A DNA stretch of 16,706 nt from Clostridia bacterium (GTDB lineage Bacteria; Bacillota; Clostridia; Oscillospirales; Oscillospiraceae), in NCBI GenBank assembly GCA_021153265.1, contig JAGKTU010000046.1, forward strand, positions 1 to 16,706. Reading direction: 5' to 3'. Positions 1-5,967 of this stretch are shown piece after piece. Below the pieces are notes generated by a model. The model saw nothing but the letters and a program-made list of their open reading frames with translations. It was not told the origin of the DNA and searched no databases. Within the stretch, counting starts at the first letter, position 1. The number at the start of each line of letters is the position of its first letter. The translations under genes were made by a program, and so were the position numbers.

Positions 1-57
1 TTTGGTGCCGAAATGGCAATAGGAGCAGGAACGGGGGATCTTCTTTCGGAACAGCAT
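1..57 (-). CDS. small CxxC protein, N-terminal fragment (cut by left edge)
   Basis: An ATG at position 57 on the minus strand opens a frame that runs off the window edge with 19 codons visible (MLFRKKIPRSCSYCHFGTK). A good ribosome binding site, GAGGT, lies eight bases upstream. The frame begins 33 bases after the ylbJ stop on the same strand, so it probably sits in the same transcript. The visible piece is basic and contains a Cys-x-x-Cys pair at residues 11 and 14, which suggests half of a zinc site. I believe short proteins with this kind of start (hydrophobic-basic, then a CxYC-type motif) occur in related Clostridia, but I cannot confirm the family from 19 residues. Function unknown. Confidence 0.5.
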   Translation of the reverse strand, partial: MLFRKKIPRSCSYCHFGTK

Positions 58-90
58 AATGATTTACCTCACGGGTTGGATTTTTCTTGA

Positions 91-1101
91 TTATACACCA
101 GCTTTCGCCGGAATGCTACTGCTTTTTTGACGGATGCTTACGAAAAGTACAAAGACCGCTGCAAACAAGGCCAAAACCGGAAACGGAACCTCCAGACGGG
201 AGCCAACTGGCATCCATTTCTGGCACAAAAGGCTAAGTGTGACGGCGATAACTGATTGGCAGAGCTTCCCGGGAAGATACTGCCGCATATTCACCTTTCC
301 GGCTACGGAAAGCGTTTGCAGCCAGACGCATATGCCGCCAAATGAAAGCATTCCGGCGCACAGCAGGAAGCGAAGCCCGATATTGTTTACGTTCATCAGG
401 GCAAAGCAACCATTCGCCAACTCCAGAAGGCCGGTGAGGAGGGCCTGGAGCCATGGCGGCAGTAGCCAAAACACCCACCTCTGTAAGAAAGCCAGTAAAA
501 TGCGAAACACAACCACCCAGCCGCAGACGGAGGCCATGATTTTCAGGGATGCGGTGAGGGCTTGTGGGATGGTGGGCGGATTGGATGGGGGAAGGGCGAT
601 TCGTCGGTTTGTCCGTCCTGGGAGAATGAGGGCGGTGAGCAATGCGCTGAAAATCAGAATGAACCAGAGCAGCCAGGTGTAGCCAGGGGACGGCAGGAGG
701 GCGGTAGTTATGCCGAAGATGAAGGCAGGGCCTGCGTTGTTACAGAACACCATCATCCGACCGGCTTCCGCATCTGTCAGAATCTTCATGGCGTGTACGG
801 CACTGACGGATTGTGCGCCGACCGGGTATCCTCCCAGCAGCCCTGTGAGCAAGATAGATTCGCTGCCCTCTGGGATTCCGGTGAACCTGCTCAGGGGCCG
901 AAGTAACGGCAGATTCCGTCCCGTAAGACCGGAAGTAAGCATTATGGACAGCACAAAAAATGGCAGCAGCGAGGGAATTACGGACTGCAGACAAATTTCA
1001 ATTCCGATTCTTGCGCCGGAGATGGCCGTGGGACTGTCCAAAATCAGTATCACCATGGCGATCGATGCGGCGATTGGGACGTGAATAGGGCGTTGCTTCA
1101 T
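91..1101 (-). CDS. ylbJ: sporulation integral membrane protein YlbJ
   Basis: A multi-pass membrane protein of 336 residues that fits the YlbJ family, which is needed for spore cortex formation in Bacillus and is made in the mother cell. It carries the Gate/nucleoside-recognition-type fold signatures GGYPVGA at about residues 90-96 and CNNAGPAFIFG at 120-130, with about eight hydrophobic stretches across its length. The frame is open further upstream, but the ATG at 1101 is chosen because GAGGTG lies seven bases before it and the protein becomes strongly hydrophobic right after MKQRP; the upstream extension is polar and antisense to yqfC. It is divergent from yqfC, with an 84-base gap holding a possible sigma-E site. 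In Bacillus, ylbJ follows rsmD-coaD; here those genes lie about 10 kb away, so it has been separated. What it transports, if anything, is unknown. Confidence 0.85.
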   Translation of the reverse strand: MKQRPIHVPIAASIAMVILILDSPTAISGARIGIEICLQSVIPSLLPFFVLSIMLTSGLTGRNLPLLRPLSRFTGIPEGSESILLTGLLGGYPVGAQSVSAVHAMKILTDAEAGRMMVFCNNAGPAFIFGITTALLPSPGYTWLLWFILIFSALLTALILPGRTNRRIALPPSNPPTIPQALTASLKIMASVCGWVVVFRILLAFLQRWVFWLLPPWLQALLTGLLELANGCFALMNVNNIGLRFLLCAGMLSFGGICVWLQTLSVAGKVNMRQYLPGKLCQSVIAVTLSLLCQKWMPVGSRLEVPFPVLALFAAVFVLFVSIRQKSSSIPAKAGV

Positions 1102-1117
1102 AGTTTCACCTCGTGGG

Positions 1118-1146
1118 ATTCTATGAAGGCGGTGGCAAGAACATCC
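1118..1146 (-). promoter_or_regulatory. possible sigma-E promoter for ylbJ
   Basis: On the minus strand, GGATGTT (1140-1146) and CATAGAAT (1118-1125) are separated by 14 bases. The second element matches the sigma-E -10 consensus CATACAnT at all but one position, and the first loosely resembles its -35. ylbJ is a sigma-E gene in Bacillus. Against it, the predicted leader would be very short, with the ribosome binding site almost at the transcript start. Confidence 0.3.
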
Positions 1147-1168
1147 CATCACTTTCATAGGATAGTTC

Positions 1169-1178
1169 AAAAGGGGGT
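1169..1178 (+). promoter_or_regulatory. ribosome binding site that decides the yqfC start
   Basis: AAAAGGGGGT lies about eight bases before a TTG at 1186. No in-frame ATG has comparable spacing: the ATG at 1207 lies about 30 bases downstream of this site. This supports a TTG start for yqfC. Confidence 0.6.
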
Positions 1179-1185
1179 GCCGTCT

Positions 1186-1473
1186 TTGGCGCGGAGAAGA
1201 AACTGGATGGAACGGCTGGCAGATGGTATGGATCTGATGGGAGAACCCCTGCCGGGTCAGCCGCTGGTGGAACTGGCAGGGGATCGGCGCGTGCTGATCG
1301 AGCATCACAAAGGTGTTGTGCAATATAGCCGGGAAAGAATCTGTGTTCGCGTGAACTATGGGACGGTATGCGTCTGCGGTGCCGGTTTGGAATTGAGCCG
1401 CATGACCGCAGAGCAATTGGTGATATCCGGGAGGATCGATCAGATCGGACTAAGCAGGAAGGGGGCGTGTTAG
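1186..1473 (+). CDS. yqfC: sporulation protein YqfC
   Basis: A 95-residue protein that matches the YqfC family in length, position and pattern: a basic start (MARRRNWMERLADGM when started at TTG 1186), a proline-rich turn, then LVELAGDRRVLIEHHKGVVQYS, where YqfC proteins have their conserved N-H-[RK]-G-[IV]-x-x-Y core (here EHHKGVVQY), and a C-terminal beta segment ending VISGRIDQI. YqfC belongs to the mother-cell sporulation regulon in Bacillus; its biochemical role is not established. The TTG start is preferred over upstream in-frame ATGs because AAGGGGG is well spaced and the shorter protein has the family length. An ATG-only start at 1207 would remove the conserved basic N-terminus. The stop abuts the yqfD start codon directly, so the two are probably translated together. 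Confidence 0.85.
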   Translation: MARRRNWMERLADGMDLMGEPLPGQPLVELAGDRRVLIEHHKGVVQYSRERICVRVNYGTVCVCGAGLELSRMTAEQLVISGRIDQIGLSRKGAC

Positions 1474-2634
1474 GTGGTTCGTGTTCGATGGTGCTCGGCG
1501 AATCTGCCACGGACCATGGATATGCTGACGAAATATGGGGTCACAGTCCATGATGGACAGGAAGTGGACGAGGTGACGATTTCTTTTGCGATCCGTAGAG
1601 GGGATTTGGCCACTGCCCGGTGGATCAGCCGGAAAATTGGCGATCAAATGGAGGTCGTTGGGAAGAAGGGGTGGTACTGGCGAGCCGCCGCTTTGCGCAA
1701 AAGGCCGGTGATGGTATTTGGCGTGGCACTCTTGACCGCACTGACACTGCTGCTGCCTACAAGGGTGCTTTTTCTTCGGGTCGAGGGGAATGTGAATGTA
1801 CCGGCAAACCGGATTCTGGAGGCGGCGGAGAGGTGCGGCATCGGATTTGGGGCCAACCGCAGGGATGTTCGCAGTGAAGGCATGAAAAATAACTTGCTGG
1901 AAGAAGTGCCGGAACTGGTATGGGCTGGGGTAAATACGTATGGATGCGTGGCTGTGATCAGTGTCAGAGAGAAACCGCCGGTAACCGGGAATGCGGAAGA
2001 ACCGACGATCCACAGCATTGTGGCTGCTCGGGACGGTGTGATTTTATCTGCCACTGCAACCGAGGGGAATCTCCTGTGCGCTCCCGGCCAGGCGGTGAAG
2101 CAAGGGCAAATTTTGATCTCACCATATTTGGACTGTGGGATCTGTCTGCGTTTGGAAGATGCGGAGGGGGAGATTATGGCCCAGACAAGGCATGCGGTTA
2201 CGGTGGCAACCCCGGTGGAAACCGCTAAAAAAGGGGCAATTAAGGATGAACAGGTGAGATTCAGCTTACTGATCGGAAAAAAACGAATAAATTTATGGAA
2301 AGATAGTGGAATTTGGGATGGCAGTTGTGGTAGAATGTATGAGGAATACTATATCACCCTGCCGGGTGGCTTTCGGTTGCCGTTGGGACTGGCCAAGGAG
2401 ACAGTGACTTCCTGTGTAATGGTTTTGCAGGAGGTCGATACGGGCTCGTCGGAGAAATTACTGACAGAATTTGCGCGGGATCAGCTGCAGGACAGTATGA
2501 TTGCCGGGCAGATTCAGGATGAGAAGACCGAATTTGGCCGCAACGGAGGAATTTATGTGCTCAGCGGACATTACCGCTGCACGGAAATGATCGGCAGGGC
2601 GCGAAAAGAGCAGATTGGAGATATGAATGGGTAA
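1474..2634 (+). CDS. yqfD: sporulation protein YqfD
   Basis: A 386-residue membrane-anchored protein of the YqfD family, needed for efficient sporulation and usually paired with yqfC. It has an N-terminal cytoplasmic part (about 1-75), one membrane helix at about 79-98 after the basic stretch LRKRP, then a large extracytoplasmic part that opens with a POTRA-like segment (FLRVEGNVNVPANRILEAAERCGI, about 100-123). The start is GTG at 1474, immediately after the yqfC TAG, with AAGGGGG about nine bases upstream. The gene ends inside the phoH start region, overlapping it by eight bases. The downstream domain has the usual VREK motif near residue 170. Length is typical of the family. The target of the protein is unknown. 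Confidence 0.88.
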   Translation: MVRVRWCSANLPRTMDMLTKYGVTVHDGQEVDEVTISFAIRRGDLATARWISRKIGDQMEVVGKKGWYWRAAALRKRPVMVFGVALLTALTLLLPTRVLFLRVEGNVNVPANRILEAAERCGIGFGANRRDVRSEGMKNNLLEEVPELVWAGVNTYGCVAVISVREKPPVTGNAEEPTIHSIVAARDGVILSATATEGNLLCAPGQAVKQGQILISPYLDCGICLRLEDAEGEIMAQTRHAVTVATPVETAKKGAIKDEQVRFSLLIGKKRINLWKDSGIWDGSCGRMYEEYYITLPGGFRLPLGLAKETVTSCVMVLQEVDTGSSEKLLTEFARDQLQDSMIAGQIQDEKTEFGRNGGIYVLSGHYRCTEMIGRARKEQIGDMNG

Positions 2635-3640
2635 GGCAATGGAACGAGTCGTGAATGCGGAGCGGGTGGAGGATCTGATCGCCATCTTTGGCTCCTTTGA
2701 TGAGAATATTCGCAGGATCGAAGATAATTTGAATGTCCACATCGTCAACCGGGGGACGGACTTGAAAGTCTCCGGTGAGGAGGAGATGGTGGATAAGGCT
2801 GTTCGTACTTTGGAAGGTCTGCTGGCACTGGCTGCCAAGGGTGAAACCATTGATGAACAGCGGGTGCGGTACCTCATTACGCTGGTCAATGAGGGTAACG
2901 ACCATCAGGTGGCCCAGATGGCCAAGGATGTGGTGTGCATCACCGCAAAGGGTAAGCCTATCAAGGCCAAGACCGTGGGTCAGCAGCACTATATGAAAGC
3001 CATTCAGAAGAATACAGTGACCATCGGTGTGGGTCCTGCAGGTACGGGTAAGACCTATCTTGCGGTAGCGGCGGCGGTGGCTGCGTTCCGGGAGCGGACG
3101 GTGAATCGGATCATTCTGACCCGTCCTGCGGTGGAGGCAGGCGAGCGGCTGGGCTTCCTGCCGGGCGATCTGCAGAATAAGGTTGATCCTTATCTGCGGC
3201 CGCTGTATGACGCACTGTACGATATGCTGGGAGCGGAGACGTTCCAGAAGTATCAGGAAAGGGGTTCGATCGAGGTTGCGCCGCTGGCCTACATGAGAGG
3301 CCGGACCTTAGATGACAGCTTCATCATTCTGGATGAAGCGCAGAACACCACCCGGGAGCAGATGAAGATGTTCCTGACCCGTTTGGGCTTTGGTTCCAAA
3401 ATCGTTATCACCGGCGATGCCACCCAGATCGACCTGCCGGATGACAAGGTATCTGGTCTGAAGGATGCCATCCGGGTGCTCGATGGGGTGAAGGACATCG
3501 CCATCTGCCGGCTGACATCGGCGGACGTGGTGCGGCACGCCCTGGTGCAGGAGATCATCAACGCCTACGAAAAGGCTGCAAAGCCGGAATTTAAGAAGCC
3601 CCAACAGCAGTTTGGCGGCAAATATAAGAGGAAGAATTGA
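2627..3640 (+). CDS. phoH: PhoH-family ATPase (PhoH/YbeZ)
   Basis: A cytoplasmic P-loop ATPase of the PhoH-like family, 337 residues. It has an N-terminal KH-like region (about 8-70), Walker A GPAGTGKT at 136-143, the family motif LTRPAVEAGERLGFLPGDL at about 164-182, Walker B ILDEAQN at 234-240, and TGDATQIDLP at 262-271. Family members are thought to act as RNA-linked ATPases, often with the adjacent RNase/maturation factor YbeY, which follows here after a single base. The start ATG overlaps the end of yqfD by eight bases, with GGAG upstream inside yqfD, so translation is likely coupled. All key motifs are intact. The name phoH reflects the family; the true phosphate-starvation role is not implied. 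Confidence 0.93.
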   Translation: MGKAMERVVNAERVEDLIAIFGSFDENIRRIEDNLNVHIVNRGTDLKVSGEEEMVDKAVRTLEGLLALAAKGETIDEQRVRYLITLVNEGNDHQVAQMAKDVVCITAKGKPIKAKTVGQQHYMKAIQKNTVTIGVGPAGTGKTYLAVAAAVAAFRERTVNRIILTRPAVEAGERLGFLPGDLQNKVDPYLRPLYDALYDMLGAETFQKYQERGSIEVAPLAYMRGRTLDDSFIILDEAQNTTREQMKMFLTRLGFGSKIVITGDATQIDLPDDKVSGLKDAIRVLDGVKDIAICRLTSADVVRHALVQEIINAYEKAAKPEFKKPQQQFGGKYKRKN

Positions 3641-3641
3641 C

Positions 3642-4142
3642 ATGAGACATAAGATCAATCTGGTTTTTGAAGAACTGAGCCTTCAGCGGTTCGTTATTAG
3701 CTCCATTATCCGCAAGTGCGTCAATGCCACGCTGGCTGCGGAAAAGGTTACAGCAAACTGCGAGATCAATATTCTGGTCACCAATGACCAGGGCATCCAT
3801 GTGGTGAACCGGGAGAGCCGGGATATTGACCGGCCCACGGATGTGCTGAGCTTCCCTATGTTCCAGCTGGAGCCGGGAAATCCTCCCAAGGACTGGGAGG
3901 AGTACATCGACCCCGCCACCGGTATGGTGCCGCTGGGTGATATGTGCATCAGTCTGGAGCGGGCTGTGGCACAGGCTAAGGAATTCGGTCACAGCACCCG
4001 ACGGGAAGTTGGATATCTGACCATCCATTCCATGCTCCATCTGCTGGGCTATGACCATCTGGATGAGGGCGAAATGAAGGCGCAGATGCGCGCAAGGGAG
4101 GAAGCAATTGCCGCTTCCATCCCCAACATGAGCAGAGATTAA
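3642..4142 (+). CDS. ybeY: endoribonuclease/rRNA maturation factor YbeY
   Basis: A 166-residue protein of the YbeY family, a single-metal endoribonuclease involved in 16S rRNA 3'-end maturation and 70S ribosome quality control. The zinc-binding motif is visible as H129, H133 and H139 in HSMLHLLGYDH; the second signature PTDVLSFP spans 65-72 and LGD lies at 98-100. The usual motif begins HGxLHL; here Ser replaces Gly after the first His. The ATG at 3642 is chosen over an in-frame ATG 30 bases upstream inside phoH, because AGAGGAAG lies just before it and the shorter protein has the family start. Only one base separates it from phoH. It is followed after 13 bases by era, with no dgkA or cdd between them. 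Confidence 0.93.
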   Translation: MRHKINLVFEELSLQRFVISSIIRKCVNATLAAEKVTANCEINILVTNDQGIHVVNRESRDIDRPTDVLSFPMFQLEPGNPPKDWEEYIDPATGMVPLGDMCISLERAVAQAKEFGHSTRREVGYLTIHSMLHLLGYDHLDEGEMKAQMRAREEAIAASIPNMSRD

Positions 4143-4155
4143 GGAGAATAGATAT

Positions 4156-5043
4156 ATGAATACCAAAACTGCTATTATTACCATCGCTGGCCGCCCCAAT
4201 GTGGGCAAATCCACTCTGACCAATTTCCTGGTGGGTGAGAAGATCGCCATCGTGTCCAATAAGCCCCAGACCACCCGCAACCGGATCTGCGGCATCGTGA
4301 CCAAGGGCAACAGCCAGTATGTTTTCGTGGATACCCCCGGTTTCCACAAGGCCAGAACCAAGCTGGGTGACTATATGGTCAACGCCGTCCGGGACTCCAT
4401 CTCCGATGTGGATGCCACCATTCTGGTGGTGGAGCCGATTGCGTCCATTGGCGCACAGGAAGAGGCGCTGATCGAAAATATCGTGGCAAAGCACTGCCCG
4501 GCGATCCTGGCTATCAACAAAATCGACACTGTGGAGAAGGATAAGCTGCTGGAGGTCATTGCGGTATATGCCGAGACTGGCGTATTCGATGCCATCATTC
4601 CCATCTCCGCCAAGACCGGTGACGGTGTGGACAAGTTGATGGAGATCTGCGACCAGTATGCCATCGAAAGTCCCTTCCTGTTCCCTGATGATGTGACTAC
4701 TGACCAGCCTGAGCGGCAGGTGATGGCTGAGATCATCCGCGAAAAGCTGCTGTGGTGTCTGGACAAGGAGATCCCCCACGGTACGGCTGTGGAGATCACC
4801 ACCTTCACCGAGCGTGATAACGGCATCATCGACATCGATGCCACCATTTTCTGCGAAAAGGCCAGCCACAAGGGTATCATCATCGGCAAGCAGGGCGCTA
4901 TGCTGAAAAAGATCTCCACCATGGCCCGGAATGACTGCGAAAAGTTCATGGGTACCAAGGTGTATCTGACCACTTGGGTCAAGGTCAAGGAGAATTGGCG
5001 CGATTCTGACTTCCTGGTGAAGAATTTCGGCTACAGAGAATAA
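4156..5043 (+). CDS. era: GTPase Era
   Basis: A 295-residue Era GTPase, which binds near the 3' end of 16S rRNA and assists 30S assembly. The G1 motif GRPNVGKS is at 12-19, the effector-region QTTR at 38-41, G3 DTPG at 59-62, G4 NKID at 121-124, and G5 SAK at 151-153. The C-terminal KH domain includes GIIIGKQGAMLKKI at about 240-253. The start is firm: AAGGAG sits nine bases upstream and overlaps the ybeY stop region. Codon use is noticeably rich in C-ending and G-ending codons compared with yqfC/yqfD, consistent with higher expression. It pairs functionally with ybeY upstream. Confidence 0.97.
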   Translation: MNTKTAIITIAGRPNVGKSTLTNFLVGEKIAIVSNKPQTTRNRICGIVTKGNSQYVFVDTPGFHKARTKLGDYMVNAVRDSISDVDATILVVEPIASIGAQEEALIENIVAKHCPAILAINKIDTVEKDKLLEVIAVYAETGVFDAIIPISAKTGDGVDKLMEICDQYAIESPFLFPDDVTTDQPERQVMAEIIREKLLWCLDKEIPHGTAVEITTFTERDNGIIDIDATIFCEKASHKGIIIGKQGAMLKKISTMARNDCEKFMGTKVYLTTWVKVKENWRDSDFLVKNFGYRE

Positions 5044-5080
5044 TTCCCAGAGTGAACGAGGTCGTTTCTGCAAATCCTAT

Positions 5081-5106
5081 CCGCGTAAGATCGATGACGC
5101 GGAGGG
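5081..5106 (+). promoter_or_regulatory. small hairpin overlapping the yqzL ribosome binding site
   Basis: CCGCGT (5081-5086) and ACGCGG (5097-5102) form a six-base inverted repeat with a ten-base loop. The right arm covers the first two bases of GGAGGG (5101-5106), the ribosome binding site for the ATG at 5113. It may reduce initiation of yqzL; this could also be chance. Confidence 0.25.
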
Positions 5107-5112
5107 ATGGAT

Positions 5113-5256
5113 ATGAAAGCGACGGATTACTGGCGGTTGTTTCTGGAGACCGGTGCGCCGGAGATGTATTTACTGTACGCGAGCGCCTTGAAGACGGAGG
5201 GCAAGGATGTATTTGACGATTCAGGCCATCGTCCTGCGGGTCACGGACTACAATGA
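5113..5256 (+). CDS. yqzL: YqzL-like small protein
   Basis: A 47-codon gene between era and recO that is easily missed. The product starts MKATDYWRLFLETGAPEMYL and ends SGHRPAGHGLQ. It matches the YqzL family in place (era-yqzL-recO, as in Bacillus), length, and pattern: an early W-x-x-F, then T-G followed by Y-L-L. The ribosome binding site GGAGGG is six bases upstream; an in-frame ATG at 5107 is also possible but too close to it. The gene overlaps the start of recO by 50 bases in a different frame, so recO initiation occurs inside it and the two are probably coupled. Function is unknown in any organism I know of. Confidence 0.8.
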   Translation: MKATDYWRLFLETGAPEMYLLYASALKTEGKDVFDDSGHRPAGHGLQ

Positions 5257-5947
5257 CCGGGACGCCCTGCTGACGGTGCTGAGCCGCAACCACGGGAAAC
5301 TGACCATCAAGGCCCGTGGTCTGCGGCGGAAAAATTCTCCGCTGATTGCCCCCTGCCAGCTTCTGGCTTACGGAGAATTTACCCTGTTTGAATACCGGGG
5401 GCAATATACCATCAATGAGGCCCATTCCATTGAGTTGTTCCAGAGCCTGCGGCGGGATCTGACCCGGTTAAGTCTGGGTACATATTTTGCCCAGGCAGCA
5501 GAACTGATTTCGCAGGAAGACCTGCCAAATCCGGAACTGCAGTCGCTGTTGCTGAACAGCCTGTACGCGCTGTCTAAGCTGGGATTGCCCGAGCCGCTGG
5601 TGAAGGCTGTATTTGAGCTTCGGGCGGCTTGTCTGGCTGGTTATACGCCGGATCTCTATGGATGCCATATCTGCGGCAGTCAGAATCCGGACCGATTTGA
5701 TTTGTCGGCAGGTCAGCTGGAGTGCCGGGGCTGTCATGTGGGCAGCGGCGGTATCCGGATGCCCGTGACGCCGGGTCTGCTGGAGGCTATGCGCTATATC
5801 TGCCTGTGTGACCCGAAACGCCTGTTTGGATTTCAAGTGGGAGAGGGGACACTGGAGCAGCTTGGGCAGCTCAGCGAGGCGTATCTTACAACACAGCTGG
5901 AACGGGGATTCTCAGCGCTGGATTTTTATAAGTCACTATTGATTTGA
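5207..5947 (+). CDS. recO: DNA repair protein RecO
   Basis: A 246-residue RecO, which with RecR loads RecA onto single-stranded DNA and anneals complementary strands. The N-terminal OB fold begins MYLTIQAIVLRVTDYNDRD, typical of the family, followed by LLTVLSRNHGKL. The helical C-terminal domain has a four-cysteine zinc site: C153, C156, C173 and C176 (CHIC and CRGC). The ATG at 5207 is supported by GGAGG six bases upstream, inside yqzL. The gene is complete and of standard length. mutS2 follows after 20 bases. Confidence 0.95.
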   Translation: MYLTIQAIVLRVTDYNDRDALLTVLSRNHGKLTIKARGLRRKNSPLIAPCQLLAYGEFTLFEYRGQYTINEAHSIELFQSLRRDLTRLSLGTYFAQAAELISQEDLPNPELQSLLLNSLYALSKLGLPEPLVKAVFELRAACLAGYTPDLYGCHICGSQNPDRFDLSAGQLECRGCHVGSGGIRMPVTPGLLEAMRYICLCDPKRLFGFQVGEGTLEQLGQLSEAYLTTQLERGFSALDFYKSLLI

Positions 5948-5967
5948 ATATACTTAGGAGAAGACCT

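Noticed and set aside
134..1084. Several plus-strand frames across ylbJ
   Set aside because: Polar, low-complexity translations without family features, antisense to a clear multi-helix membrane protein with its own ribosome binding site.
3976..5073. Open frame of 365 codons on the minus strand across era
   Set aside because: Antisense shadow of era, whose G motifs and KH domain are intact; composition is unlike a real protein and there is no plausible ribosome binding site.
5926..5954. Promoter between recO and mutS2
   Set aside because: TATACT is present but the -35 is poor (TTATAA) and the leader would be only a few bases before the ribosome binding site.
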